The notes: generated by a model not told the origin, from the sequence alone. Numbered from the stretch's first letter, positions 47,944-58,377 are shown. The stretch is 62,149 bases of DNA from an uncultured Oxalobacter sp. (GCA_934401755.1 CAKRSU010000009.1:1-62149), one strand, 5' to 3'. Made by a program: numbers and translations.

Positions 47944-50900
47944 TTAGCGCAATGAAAAATCAACCCGATTGGCACTGACTCCATCAACACTTTTATCTTG
48001 CTTACTTTGTAAAACGAACATACGTTCATCAGGAATTTTACCTTGTTCTAGCAGCCATTCTTTAACGGCTAATGCACGACGTGTTGCTAATCGCAATAAC
48101 TCATCAGCAGTGACTGTCTTCGCATAATATTTGGACAACAATAATTCCATTTCTCCTGTTGGCAAAGACTTATTGAACCCTATCCAATTCGTTGGTTTAT
48201 CAAACTTCTCTTTTTTATAAAGCTGCTTTAATTTATCAGCATATTCTGCCTCACTAATCGTTACTTTATCGGTATCCGATAAACCGAGTTCTTTACGTTT
48301 CATACGACGAATTTTCTGGAGAATACGCTGTTTCCCCAGCCCAATAGCATCAACTTCTGGATCATATTTCCCTGTGATTTCGAGTTGTAATGCCGGACGC
48401 TCATTTAAAGCATTGGTCAAAGAAGTCAATATTTTAGCTTCACGATCTGTAATCACAGCAACCCCTGGATCAAACGGCACTCGAGACAATTCTTCGCTTC
48501 CGCCGACTAAAGAGGCCAATAAATTAAAAGGCGCTGTCACGGCTTTTGTCAAAACATTGACAATCACTTTGACAATGATTCCTCCCACTGAAAACTGAGG
48601 ATCATCTAATGACCCACCAACTGGAAGGCTTAAATCAATCACACCATGCCGATCTTTCAATAAGGCCAAAGCTAAACGAACGGGTAAATGAATTGCATCA
48701 TCACTTTTCACTTCTTGACCGAGTGTTAATTGATCCAAAATCAATTGGTTTTCTGCCGATAACTTACGGTCTTGAATCGTGTAGGCCACATTAAACGACA
48801 ATTTTCCTTTTTCAATACCATAACCAATATACTTACCCGAATAGGAACTAAACTGTGATAATTCCATTCCCTTAACAGAGGCCTTAAGATCTAACGCCAA
48901 TTTTTGACTGAGTAAATTAGCCGTTCCACTGATATTTAGTGGGGCACCATTGACCTTACCATGAACTTCAACTGACGATTGGGTATCTGGATCTGTTGAG
49001 ATATTCACAACTTTACCGTTTAGATTCAACAAATTTGCGGTGTAATGTGGTCGAATAAAGTTATCTGTAAATCGAACCCGACTGTTCGTTAATATAAATT
49101 TCTTAACAGCCAATGAATACGCCGGTTTTTTGCTTTCGGATACAACACCCGTTGACGCAGAATCTCCATTTATATTATTTGACTCATTATCTGCCGAAAT
49201 AAGTGGCACTTTATTGACTTTGTCTTCCGTTGAATTCAAATCACTATCGGCCTTACCAAAATCAATGCCATCATCATTGGCTCGAGTCAAACTCTTACGA
49301 CCGCCAGCTTGATTTCTCAAAATATCATGGATATTTAAAATACCATTGCTACGCAAAATAACTCTTGCTGATAATTTATCCAGTAATACTTGATCAGCGA
49401 CAACCTTTAAGGGATTTAACGTTGCCTTAATCCCATTAAACTTCATGACTCCCCAATCAACAAAAGGCTCTCTGGTTAATTGGTCAAGACTAACGAGATG
49501 ACTTAACGCTGCATTACCAACAAATGTGCCATTTAGTCCTTCATTTGTCTTAGAAATTTTTGCTTTTCCATGAAGTGATAAATCAGCCCGTTGTAACGTT
49601 AAATTAACCTTATCATTAATGAAAGGTTGAACCATTGTAATATCAACGTCCTTGATATCTAATGCCAAATCTGCTTTTAATGGCGCAATAAAAACAGTCC
49701 CTCTAACATCTAACGCCCCTCGGTTATTCACATCAGCCGTAACAACTACTTGAGTAGCACTATTCGCTTCACTGGAAACATTCTCAACATCAACATTTAA
49801 ATGTGCAAATTGCGTTGTTACCGGTTTTCCTCCCAATATATTTCGACTCGTTACCGTCCAATCTTTTAAATGAATCTGCTCAATTAGAAAACCAAAAAGA
49901 CTACTTGCTTCTTTTGACGTACGCTGTACGGCTGCTCGTGTCTGATGTTGAATATTTCCTGGTGCATTTTTCATCGCAAATTGAATATGAGTTCCTTCCG
50001 ACACAACTTGAGCAACACTGGCATGTTTCTCCCCTAAATCAACTTTTGTATCATCAATTTGCAAACCAAGATTTTGTACGGAAAAATCAGCAGGAATTTG
50101 CTTTAAATCATCATTGATCCGAATCGAACCATCTTCAATTAACAACTTCTTCAACGATATCATGGCAGAACGAGACGACGAACGATTATCCGATTCAAAA
50201 GCGGTTTCATCCGTTACAGCAACTTCATCTGCTGATGAATGATCCGGCATCTCAGGGCTATAGCCACTATTTGCATCAGTAATCGGCACCAACTTTGCCA
50301 TTTGTTCTAAATTCCATTCGCCTTTTATATTCCGATTCATATTAATCTCAGGTTGGACGAGATGGATATCTGCAATATTAATATTTCCAGACAAAATATC
50401 GCTTTTATCCAATGTCACAGAAAAACGAGGAAAATGAATGGCATTTTTTCCATTGAGTTCAGCAATTTGCAATGATTCAAGAGAAAAATCCCCCGCAATG
50501 GTTAATTGCATTGCATCAACTTCTGGCTTAACGAAACCAATTTGAGCATCGACATTGATTCGCCCATCTTTAAGGATAAAATGGGGCTTAAATGGTAAAT
50601 ATTCCATATAAGCACGTAAATCAATGCCTTCAAGTTTAATCCGGACCTGGCCATCTTTATCCTTTGAAAAAGCACGTGCTTTACCATCAAATTCGAATTT
50701 TTTATGATCAATATTGGCACTCATTGCCAAATCCACAAAAATATCGACTTTAGAAGGAATATTCGAGATAAAAGGAATTGAAAGATTTAATGCATCAATC
50801 TGATGAATTTTCCCCTTTGGCTGGTCGTCAAATGATATGCTTCCCTCTTCAATCTGAATATTATTGATTGAAAAATACGTAGGTTGCTTATCTTTTTCTG

Positions 50901-51402
50901 GCTTTAACGCAAATGCAATGAAATCATCAAAGTTATAATGATTCTTACCCGTACGGATAATATGAATAACGGGTTTACTTAATTTAATTTCTTCAACGAC
51001 AGGAGCTAGTCGAAAAATAGATTCTGAGGAAACATTAATCTCTAATGCCTCAAATGAAATAAAATCTTTTTCACTATTAGGTTCTGAAAGATGAAGACCA
51101 TCCATTTTGACAGTCAGTGTCAATGGATTAAAAGAAATTTCTTTAAAATCAACCGTACGATGGAATGTCTCTTCGACAAATGCCTGTGCTTTAGATTTAA
51201 TAATCCCTGGCAATAGAAAAATCCCAAAAGTACACCAAAAGACAATAAAAACACTAATACCTATTGCCGTCCATTTAATCCAACGTTTTTGCCAATACTG
51301 TTTAAGCTTAGTTTTAAAATTGGATTTTTTAGTTTCTTTTGGTTTTTCTGTTGGGCTTTTTACTTGATCTTGCATCGATTTTCCATTTAGCCTTATTGCC
51401 AT
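47944..51402 (-). CDS. Large DUF748 (AsmA-like) envelope protein
   Basis: Encodes 1152 residues. A short cytoplasmic Lys-rich N-terminus is followed by one membrane anchor (WTAIGISVFIVFWCTFGIFLLPG, about 43-65), leaving a very long periplasmic part of repeating beta-rich segments, as in the AsmA/DUF748 group. Some AsmA-like proteins carry phospholipid across the periplasm; that role is inferred here only by family. The C-terminus has a DUF748-typical segment (ERPALQLEITGKYDPEVDAIGL ... RRALAVKEWLLEQGKIPDERMFVL) recalling OmpA-like helices. An alternative start 27 nt downstream (MQDQVKSP) has a slightly better ribosome site. Gene order differs from the usual adjacency of lpxH and cysE. Confidence 0.88.
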   Translation of the reverse strand: MAIRLNGKSMQDQVKSPTEKPKETKKSNFKTKLKQYWQKRWIKWTAIGISVFIVFWCTFGIFLLPGIIKSKAQAFVEETFHRTVDFKEISFNPLTLTVKMDGLHLSEPNSEKDFISFEALEINVSSESIFRLAPVVEEIKLSKPVIHIIRTGKNHYNFDDFIAFALKPEKDKQPTYFSINNIQIEEGSISFDDQPKGKIHQIDALNLSIPFISNIPSKVDIFVDLAMSANIDHKKFEFDGKARAFSKDKDGQVRIKLEGIDLRAYMEYLPFKPHFILKDGRINVDAQIGFVKPEVDAMQLTIAGDFSLESLQIAELNGKNAIHFPRFSVTLDKSDILSGNINIADIHLVQPEINMNRNIKGEWNLEQMAKLVPITDANSGYSPEMPDHSSADEVAVTDETAFESDNRSSSRSAMISLKKLLIEDGSIRINDDLKQIPADFSVQNLGLQIDDTKVDLGEKHASVAQVVSEGTHIQFAMKNAPGNIQHQTRAAVQRTSKEASSLFGFLIEQIHLKDWTVTSRNILGGKPVTTQFAHLNVDVENVSSEANSATQVVVTADVNNRGALDVRGTVFIAPLKADLALDIKDVDITMVQPFINDKVNLTLQRADLSLHGKAKISKTNEGLNGTFVGNAALSHLVSLDQLTREPFVDWGVMKFNGIKATLNPLKVVADQVLLDKLSARVILRSNGILNIHDILRNQAGGRKSLTRANDDGIDFGKADSDLNSTEDKVNKVPLISADNESNNINGDSASTGVVSESKKPAYSLAVKKFILTNSRVRFTDNFIRPHYTANLLNLNGKVVNISTDPDTQSSVEVHGKVNGAPLNISGTANLLSQKLALDLKASVKGMELSQFSSYSGKYIGYGIEKGKLSFNVAYTIQDRKLSAENQLILDQLTLGQEVKSDDAIHLPVRLALALLKDRHGVIDLSLPVGGSLDDPQFSVGGIIVKVIVNVLTKAVTAPFNLLASLVGGSEELSRVPFDPGVAVITDREAKILTSLTNALNERPALQLEITGKYDPEVDAIGLGKQRILQKIRRMKRKELGLSDTDKVTISEAEYADKLKQLYKKEKFDKPTNWIGFNKSLPTGEMELLLSKYYAKTVTADELLRLATRRALAVKEWLLEQGKIPDERMFVLQSKQDKSVDGVSANRVDFSLR

Positions 51403-51514
51403 TTTTAAGCAAAAGACTCTCTTTTTGACAACAATATCTTAATCGGCATCATAAAGAAAAGTCACTTTATCGACAAGATCAACATTGACATTCTGTCACT
51501 TAAATCGCCTATTA

Positions 51515-53677
51515 TCACTCTTCTCTAAGAGCTGCTGCTTTACAAATCTTTTTTGTTTTCAATAATTTCGGAACATACCGCAGTGCATATCCATTGCTAC
51601 AAACCGCAGCTAAACACAACTTGGCAGTTTTCAATGATTCAGGGACATATTCCAGTGCCCTTCCATAATTTTGAACAGCAATTCGACAGAGTCTTTTTGT
51701 TTTTAAAGAATTAGGGACATATTCCAGTGCTCTTCCATCCTCTTGAACAGCCCAAAAACATAATTCAGCCGTTTTGAAAATTTCAGGGACATACTGCAAT
51801 GCAATACCATCCTCTCGAACGGCAATTCGACAAAGTGCTTCTGTTTTTAGGACCTCTGGCACATATCGTAAAGCCCATCCATAAGTTCGCACCGACATAG
51901 CGCAAAGCTCGGCTGTTTTTACGGAATCGGGAACAAATTGCAACAACCTTCCAACATCACGAACCGCAATATGACATAATTTTTCTGTCTTTAAAGAATC
52001 CGGAACATATTCAAGAAGATCTGAAGATTCCATAACTGCCGCTAAACATAATTCTTCTGTTTTCAAGGAATCCGGAATCCAATGAAATAGATCCAATAAA
52101 CAATTCGTATTCTGAATAGCGGCTAGATATACATTATTTGTTCTTAACGATTTAGGCACATATCGTAGTGCATATCCATTGCTACAAACCGCAGCTAAAC
52201 ACAACTTGGCAGTTTTCAATGATTCAGGAACAAATTCCAATGCACATCCATTACTTTTAATAGCAATACGATATAGTTTTTCCGTTTTTAAGGCATTAGG
52301 AACATATTCCAATGCCCTCCCATTATTTTGAACTGCAGCCAAACATAGTTCTGCAGTTTTCAACGATTTAGGCACATATTGCAATAATTCCCCATCTTTT
52401 AGTACAGCCGATAAACATAATTCTGCAGTTTTTAGCGAATCAGGCAGGTATTCCAATGCCTCTATATACTGATGAACTGCTGCCAAATACCATTTTTCTG
52501 CTTTCAATGAATCAGGAACGTACTGTAACACCCAAGATTTATCTCCTTCTTCAACAGAAGACAATGCCATAAAACATAGTTGGGATGTTTTTAATGTATC
52601 TGGGACATACTGTAAAGCACTCCCCTTATTACAAACTGCAACCAAACATAATTTGGCTGTTTTTAAATCACTGGGAACATATTCCAATGCATTTCCATTA
52701 TTTTGAACAGCGGCTAAACACAATTTAGTTGTTTTTAATGAATCAGGGACATGTAGTAACGCAAACCCATTATTACAAGCTGCAATCCAACACAATTTGG
52801 CCGTTTTTAATACTTTAGGAACAAACGCTAATGCATTTCCATTATTATGAACTGCAGCCAAACACAATTTAGTCGTTCTCAAAGAAGTAGGAACACATTT
52901 CAGTGCAAGGCCATTTTTTTGAACAGCGGCTAAACACATTTCGGCCGTTTTTAAATAATCAGGAATACACTGGAATACAATAGAATAACGTCCTCCATCA
53001 TTTTGAATAGCTGCTCCATAAATTTCATCGTTTCTTAGAGATTTGGGTACAAATTTCAAAGCAAAGCCATCATTACGAACCGCAGCCAAACACAATTCCG
53101 CTGTTTTCAATGATTCAGGAACATACTTTAATGCCATTCCTTCACAATGAACGGCCAGATAACATAATTCTGCCGTTCTTAAAGATTCAGGGACATACTG
53201 CAAGACAAAACCAAACTCATCCCACAAATCTGATGGAATTTCATTTTGAACCGCTGCAAAACATAATTGAGCTGTTTTTCGTGATTCCGGAACATACCGT
53301 AACACTAATCCATCATATTGGACTGCAATTAAATACAATGCATCGGTTTGTAATGATTGCGGTACATATTGCAGTGCAAATCCATTTTGGCAAACAGCAA
53401 CTAAACATACTTCTGCGGTTTTCAATGACTCAGGAACATATTTCAGTGCACATCCCTTACTATGGACTGCGATCAAACACAATTCAAGCGTTTTTAGAGA
53501 ATTTGGGACATATTCCAGTACATCACCATCTTTTTGAACAAGTGTTCGATAAAATTGAGCCGTCTTTAATGATTCAGGGACATATTTTATATCTTCGACA
53601 TCTGTTATAACGGCATCAAGACAACGCTCATACGTTCGTTCGGCTTCTGACAAATTCGCTAGATTAACATGACTCAT
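51515..53677 (-). CDS. DUF4116 tandem-repeat protein (about 29 units)
   Basis: Encodes 720 residues in about 28 full units and one partial unit of 23-24 residues, pattern AELCLAAVxxNGxALxYVPxSLKT. Same architecture as the 630-residue protein at 3605-5497 but with Ala before the ELCLAAV half in most units. It has an insertion around residues 140-150 (EIPSDLWDEFGF). Nearly every unit has a Cys, unusual for a protein with no signal peptide. Two stretches of 62 nt are identical within the gene, showing recent internal duplication or conversion. Its upstream region shares the conserved element with the first DUF4116 gene and the Mcr operon. Together with the DUF748 gene it splits the lpxH-cysE neighbourhood. 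Function unknown. Confidence 0.88.
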   Translation of the reverse strand: MSHVNLANLSEAERTYERCLDAVITDVEDIKYVPESLKTAQFYRTLVQKDGDVLEYVPNSLKTLELCLIAVHSKGCALKYVPESLKTAEVCLVAVCQNGFALQYVPQSLQTDALYLIAVQYDGLVLRYVPESRKTAQLCFAAVQNEIPSDLWDEFGFVLQYVPESLRTAELCYLAVHCEGMALKYVPESLKTAELCLAAVRNDGFALKFVPKSLRNDEIYGAAIQNDGGRYSIVFQCIPDYLKTAEMCLAAVQKNGLALKCVPTSLRTTKLCLAAVHNNGNALAFVPKVLKTAKLCWIAACNNGFALLHVPDSLKTTKLCLAAVQNNGNALEYVPSDLKTAKLCLVAVCNKGSALQYVPDTLKTSQLCFMALSSVEEGDKSWVLQYVPDSLKAEKWYLAAVHQYIEALEYLPDSLKTAELCLSAVLKDGELLQYVPKSLKTAELCLAAVQNNGRALEYVPNALKTEKLYRIAIKSNGCALEFVPESLKTAKLCLAAVCSNGYALRYVPKSLRTNNVYLAAIQNTNCLLDLFHWIPDSLKTEELCLAAVMESSDLLEYVPDSLKTEKLCHIAVRDVGRLLQFVPDSVKTAELCAMSVRTYGWALRYVPEVLKTEALCRIAVREDGIALQYVPEIFKTAELCFWAVQEDGRALEYVPNSLKTKRLCRIAVQNYGRALEYVPESLKTAKLCLAAVCSNGYALRYVPKLLKTKKICKAAALREE
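51582..51643. repeat. 62-nt exact direct repeat, copy 1
   Basis: Identical to 52167-52228 in the same orientation, inside the DUF4116 gene. It encodes LKTAKLCLAAVCSNGYALR in both places. The flanking bases differ at once on both sides. Confidence 0.85.
52167..52228. repeat. 62-nt exact direct repeat, copy 2
   Basis: Second copy of the 62-nt repeat at 51582-51643, 585 nt apart. Other units of the gene are clearly diverged, so this pair is recent. Confidence 0.85.
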
Positions 53678-53751
53678 TGTTGATTACTCCTGATTAATTA
53701 AACGGCTAAATTCATGTTTGAAATTTATCAAACAAATGAATATCATAACCA

Positions 53752-53793
53752 ACAATACGTCATATTATGTCGCAAGAAAAATATTAAATAAGC
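53752..53793 (-). promoter_or_regulatory. Shared upstream element, copy B (second DUF4116 gene)
   Basis: Plus-strand core GTCATATTATGTCGCA with an AATAC flank before it and AAGAAAAATATTAAATAAGC after it; 75 nt upstream of the start at 53677. On the coding strand it reads GCGACATAATATGACG, a near-perfect palindrome (CGxCATA-n-TATGxCG). The rest of 53678-54015 (338 bp) has no gene that I can support. Confidence 0.65.
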
Positions 53794-54015
53794 AACCTCT
53801 GATAATTTAGAGGCATTGGACAACACTATTAAACAGTTAGTGCAATATTTTCTTGATAATCACATTGCCTTATAAGGATTTGAAAAATACATCCCCGAAA
53901 TACAAATACTTCCAAAAGACTTTTTAATGAAAATGAACTCAAAAAAAACAGCAAAAGATTCCCCTTAGACAATCCATTTTATAGTGTATCTGCTTTTCGA
54001 ATTGCTATTATCCAA

Positions 54016-54774
54016 TTATTCCATCAATTTATTCAATTGTTCGGTACTAATTGTCTTATTGTCATTTGACACATCTTCAACTGAAATACCGGCTGATTCA
54101 AGTGCTGCTGCAAGCTGCTGAATTCTACGTTCTTGTGCCGCATTATTATTAATCAACCCATGTAATGCCTTAATCAGAGGATCATCTTCATTGGGAGTAA
54201 TCCCGTAAGAATTAAACAGTTTGGTTGCTGCATCTTGTTTTTCTCGTTCAGCCGATTGCTCTTTAGTAATGATTCGCGCAGGATTACCAACTGCTGTCGC
54301 TCCTGCAGGCACTTCTCGAACAACCACAGCATTGGAACCTACTTTAGCCCCATCTCCTACTTTAAAACTACCGAGTACTTGAGCATTAGCGCCACAAATA
54401 ACGCCCTTACCTAATGTTGGATGCCGTTTCCTTCCTTTTGTCAGAGAAGTTCCCCCCAATGTGACACCTTGATAAATCGTACAATCATCACCAACTTCTG
54501 CAGTTTCTCCAATGACAACGCCACAACCATGATCAATAAATACTCGACGTCCAATAACTGCAGCCGGATGAATTTCAATACTGGTAATAATTCGCGCTAA
54601 ATGAGACAAAAAGCGAGAAAGCCATTTTAGTTTATGATTCCAGAGCCAATGCGATAGTCGATGTATTGCAAGTGCTTGAAATCCTGGATAACAAGTAACA
54701 ATTTCCCAACCGCTTCGTGCAGCAGGATCTCTTTCCATAATACTTCTGATATCTTCTCTAAAACGGGCAAACAT
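54016..54774 (-). CDS. cysE: Serine O-acetyltransferase
   Basis: First step of cysteine synthesis, 252 residues. The N-terminal helical domain (FREDIRSIMERDPAARSGWEIVTCYPGFQALAIHRLSHWLW) is short, as in the EpsC/beta-proteobacterial type. The left-handed beta-helix of hexapeptide repeats (about 65-180) holds the active-site HGCGVVIGETAEVGDDCTIYQGVTLGG and GNPARII. The tail is charged and ends in KLNKL-like helices. Confidence 0.95.
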   Translation of the reverse strand: MFARFREDIRSIMERDPAARSGWEIVTCYPGFQALAIHRLSHWLWNHKLKWLSRFLSHLARIITSIEIHPAAVIGRRVFIDHGCGVVIGETAEVGDDCTIYQGVTLGGTSLTKGRKRHPTLGKGVICGANAQVLGSFKVGDGAKVGSNAVVVREVPAGATAVGNPARIITKEQSAEREKQDAATKLFNSYGITPNEDDPLIKALHGLINNNAAQERRIQQLAAALESAGISVEDVSNDNKTISTEQLNKLME

Positions 54775-54784
54775 TTTAAAACGT

Positions 54785-54818
54785 ATAAAAACAAAGGAAG
54801 CAGATCATAACAGCTTCC
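54785..54818 (-). terminator. Terminator of the rnr-rlmB unit
   Basis: On the minus strand GGAAGC / GCTTCC with an 11-nt loop is followed by TTTGTTTTTAT. It lies between rlmB and cysE. Confidence 0.7.
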
Positions 54819-54939
54819 GTTGAAAATAAGACTCAAGAATAGGATGTTTACATGAAAATGAGTAATCCTACACCAATACCTACTCTTTATATAGGAATTA
54901 TGGACTTTTATTTCAATAGTGTTGGATATTCACATCTGA

Positions 54940-55683
54940 CTATGCCTTACCTTGTAACCGCTGGCGTCTTGCCTCATAAAGACAAATACCTGATGCCACA
55001 GAAATATTAAGACTTTCAACTGTTCCATACATCGGAATGGAAACGAGTTCATCGCAATTTTCAGCAGTAAGCCGGCGCATTCCGGTTCCTTCTGCTCCCA
55101 TAACAAAAGCCGTTCCCATCGTATAATCTTTATCATACAAACTAGCTGATGCCGCATCTGATGTCCCAATCACCCAAATGTTTCGCTCTTTTAACTGACG
55201 AAGCGTTCTGGCTAAATTAGTGACCATAATATAAGGTACAGTTTGAGCGGCACCGCTTGCCACTTTTTCAACCGTTGCATTAATACCAACAGAATGGTCT
55301 TTCGGTGCAATAATAGCATGAGCACCAACACTATCTGCCACACGAAAACATGCCCCCAAATTATGAGGATCGGTAACCCCATCTAACACCAATAAAAGGG
55401 GAGCTCCCTCAATCGCATCTAATAACTCATCCAGATTTCGAGCTAAAGACAAAGGTTCAGCCATCGCAACCACCCCTTGATGACGGCGATTACCCACCAT
55501 ACGTTCCAAACGAATGCTATCTGTTTGGATAATACGAATACCTGCTTCTTTTGCAAGTTTGATCAAATCTTGCATACGGCGATCGGTGCGATTTTCATCC
55601 GTATAAATTACTTCAACAGATGAAGCTTCATGACGAATGCGTGAAGTCACCGCATGAAACCCAAAAATGGCTTTATTCTTCAT
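54940..55683 (-). CDS. rlmB: 23S rRNA (guanosine2251-2'-O)-methyltransferase RlmB
   Basis: Encodes 247 residues, SpoU/TrmH knot methyltransferase. An N-terminal substrate-binding domain is followed by knot motifs DGVTDPHNLGACFRVADSVGAHAII, FVMGAEGTGMRRL and VESLNISVASGICLYEARRQR. It follows rnr by 21 nt and is probably translated from the same message, as in many proteobacteria. Confidence 0.96.
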   Translation of the reverse strand: MKNKAIFGFHAVTSRIRHEASSVEVIYTDENRTDRRMQDLIKLAKEAGIRIIQTDSIRLERMVGNRRHQGVVAMAEPLSLARNLDELLDAIEGAPLLLVLDGVTDPHNLGACFRVADSVGAHAIIAPKDHSVGINATVEKVASGAAQTVPYIMVTNLARTLRQLKERNIWVIGTSDAASASLYDKDYTMGTAFVMGAEGTGMRRLTAENCDELVSIPMYGTVESLNISVASGICLYEARRQRLQGKA

Positions 55684-55704
55684 AATGTTCTTAACCTTTT
55701 TAAA

Positions 55705-57969
55705 TTACTGATCTTTTTGCTGTTCATTGACACGAAACGGACCTTCAATTAAATGAAAATCAATTTGGCGAGCATCTAAATTGACACGAGAAACTTGGAC
55801 ACGAACTTTATCAGAAAGATGAAACCGAATGCCTTTTCGTTCTCCCCGCAACTCATGCCGAACATCATCATAACGATAATAATCGTTACCAAGATCAGTA
55901 ACATGAATCAATCCTTCGACGAACAATCCATCTAACTGAACAAACACTCCAAAATTTGTAATGCTAGAAATGGATCCTGTAAATTCTTCTCCCAATTTAT
56001 CACGCATATACCAACATTTAAGCCATTGTTGGACATCATAAGAAGCATCATCAGCACGACGTTCATTGGCTGAGCAATGCAATCCTAACATTTCCCAAAC
56101 CATTCTCTCCTTGCTAACTTTTTGCTTTTTCTTGCCATCATTTCGATTCTGTTCAACTTGTTTTCGAATAGAAGCTGGAGCATCAAGATTTAATTGTTTT
56201 TTATCAATATTTTTTGGAGTATATGTTTGATGAGCCAATATCGCCTTAATCACACGGTGCGTTAATAAATCTGGATAACGACGAATCGGACTTGTAAAAT
56301 GCATATAGGCATTAAACGCCAATCCAAAATGACCAATATTGTCTGGAGAATACATAGCCTGTTGCATAGAACGCAATAACATCGTTTGCAAAACGGTTTC
56401 ATCAGGACGTCCGATGAATTGCTTTGCAACGGCCGCATAATCAGCGGGTTTAGGAGATTCTCCACCCCCTAAAACAATTCCCGATAAAGCAAGAAAAGCT
56501 CTGACTTGATGCAGTTTATCTCCATTAGGATGGGCATGAACTCGATAAAGTCCCTCATGATGATGTATCGTAATGAATGTAGCCGCACAAACATTAGCAA
56601 CTAACATACACTCTTCAATCAATCGATGAGCATCATTTCTTGTTCGCGGCAAAATCTTTTCGATTTTCCCATTCGCATCACAAATAATATCCGTTTCTAC
56701 TGTTTCAAAATCAATAGCCCCCCGTTTTTCTCGTGCTGCTACCAATGCTTGATACAAATGATAAAGATGCAAAAGATGCGGAACTAAAGATTTTCGCTGA
56801 GTAGCCTCCGGTCCATTCGGATTTTGAAGTACCGCAAAAACTTCCGTATAAGTTAATCTTGCTGCAGAATGCATGACGGCCGGATAAAACTGATAGGAAC
56901 GAATTTCACCTTCTAATGAAATCTTTGCATCGCAAACCATCACTAAACGATCGACTCCCGGATTTAAGGAACAAAGCCCATTAGAAAGCTTTTCCGGCAA
57001 CATCGGAATCACTCTTCGTGGGAAATATGTTGATGTTGCACGAGAAAGTGCTTCTTTATCCAATGGTGTTCCCGGGCACACATAATGACTCACATCGGCA
57101 ATTGCCACAATTAAGCGATAACCTTCCTCTCCCTCAAAAGTTACCGGCTCACAATAAACTGCATCATCAAAATCCCGAGCATCTTCTCCATCAATCGTCA
57201 CTAATGGAATATTTCTCAAATCAATCCGGTCTTTAATATCTTCTGCTTGTACCGTATCTGGCAAATTTTCTGCTTGGGCTAAAACGTCTTTTGAGAAAAT
57301 ATGCGGCAATCCAAACTTACGAACAGCAATTTCAATCTCAATCCCTGAATCTTCTTGATTGCCTAAAATTTCAACAATTTTTGCCATGGGTGGGGCATAT
57401 CGTGTTGGTTGTGAAGTTAATGCGACATTAACAATTTGTCCTTCTCGGGCCTTCCCTAATTTGCCTTCTAATAAAATATCATGCGCAATACTTTTATCTT
57501 CAGGGACAATCAGCCAAACACCATTTTCTCGTACTAGTCGCCCAACGACATGCGTTGTAGACCGAGAGGTAACCATAACAATTGTCCCTTCAGGACGACC
57601 TTTGCTGTCATATCGAGTAATTCGCACTTCAGCACGATCATGTGGCATAACTTTGAACATTTCTTTGGGAGATAAATAAATATCCTCTTTTCCATCATCA
57701 CGAATTAAGAATCCACTTCCATCAGAACGTCCTTGAACGTATCCTGTAATAAAGCGAGCAGAGGTATTGATCTTATAACTTCCCCTTTTATCTTGGACGA
57801 TCTGTTCATCTCTAACCATTGCCCCCAACCGTTTCAACAATCCATCAATTTCTATTGATTTAACATGCAATGCTTTTGCGATTGTTTTAACTTTATATCC
57901 ATGAGATGCACTTCGCAGAGACTCCATAATTTCTTCGCGACTCGGAATAGGATAAGGATATTTTTTCAT
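55705..57969 (-). CDS. rnr: Ribonuclease R
   Basis: 3'-5' exoribonuclease that degrades structured RNA, 754 residues. In order: winged helix (MKKYPYPIPSREEIMESLRS, about 1-70), two cold-shock domains, RNB catalytic domain with VTIDGEDARDFDDAVYCEP (metal-binding aspartates) and FTSPIRRYPDLLTHRVIKA, and an S1 domain (EEFTGSISSITNFGVFVQLDGLFVEGLIHV). The Lys-rich C-tail is shorter than in E. coli. The 307-bp upstream region is shared with the divergent tRNA-Leu. Confidence 0.97.
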   Translation of the reverse strand: MKKYPYPIPSREEIMESLRSASHGYKVKTIAKALHVKSIEIDGLLKRLGAMVRDEQIVQDKRGSYKINTSARFITGYVQGRSDGSGFLIRDDGKEDIYLSPKEMFKVMPHDRAEVRITRYDSKGRPEGTIVMVTSRSTTHVVGRLVRENGVWLIVPEDKSIAHDILLEGKLGKAREGQIVNVALTSQPTRYAPPMAKIVEILGNQEDSGIEIEIAVRKFGLPHIFSKDVLAQAENLPDTVQAEDIKDRIDLRNIPLVTIDGEDARDFDDAVYCEPVTFEGEEGYRLIVAIADVSHYVCPGTPLDKEALSRATSTYFPRRVIPMLPEKLSNGLCSLNPGVDRLVMVCDAKISLEGEIRSYQFYPAVMHSAARLTYTEVFAVLQNPNGPEATQRKSLVPHLLHLYHLYQALVAAREKRGAIDFETVETDIICDANGKIEKILPRTRNDAHRLIEECMLVANVCAATFITIHHHEGLYRVHAHPNGDKLHQVRAFLALSGIVLGGGESPKPADYAAVAKQFIGRPDETVLQTMLLRSMQQAMYSPDNIGHFGLAFNAYMHFTSPIRRYPDLLTHRVIKAILAHQTYTPKNIDKKQLNLDAPASIRKQVEQNRNDGKKKQKVSKERMVWEMLGLHCSANERRADDASYDVQQWLKCWYMRDKLGEEFTGSISSITNFGVFVQLDGLFVEGLIHVTDLGNDYYRYDDVRHELRGERKGIRFHLSDKVRVQVSRVNLDARQIDFHLIEGPFRVNEQQKDQ

Positions 57970-58200
57970 GGGATACTCTCGAAAATGATAGAAAAGATCA
58001 ACGACAATTTAAACAGAGCAATGTTATGAAGATTAACACAACATCCTGAAATGCCAATCTCTTCCTTTTATTAGAAGAAATAAAACTTCATTGTAATCCT
58101 ATTTAATATATCGTATTAAAAGTGTCTTTTCATCTGACTTAATAAAACATAATTACGTCGAATTTAGATATACGATTTTTTAATAATTTCTGAAAGAGAG

Positions 58201-58228
58201 TTGACAGAAGAAAAGACTTAGATATAAT
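58201..58228 (+). promoter_or_regulatory. Consensus sigma-70 promoter of tRNA-Leu
   Basis: TTGACA (58201-58206), 16-nt spacer, TATAAT (58223-58228). Both boxes are exact consensus. The tRNA starts 48 nt after the -10 box. The rest of 57970-58276 holds nothing recognised. Confidence 0.85.
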
Positions 58229-58276
58229 GGTTATTCTGTTCAGTGTACTGGCTGGATATTTATAAAATTAGGAAAT

Positions 58277-58361
58277 GCCCACGTGGCGGAATTGGTAGAC
58301 GCGCATGGTTCAGGTCCATGTGCCGCGAGGTGTGGGGGTTCAAATCCCTCCGTGGGCACCA
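58277..58361 (+). tRNA. tRNA-Leu (anticodon CAG)
   Basis: An 85-nt class II tRNA. Acceptor GCCCACG pairs with CGTGGGC; anticodon stem CATGG/CCATG with loop TTCAGGT (anticodon CAG); long variable arm TGCCGCGAGGTGT; T-loop TTCAAAT; encoded CCA. Confidence 0.97.
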
Positions 58362-58377
58362 AAATATAGAATGAGAT

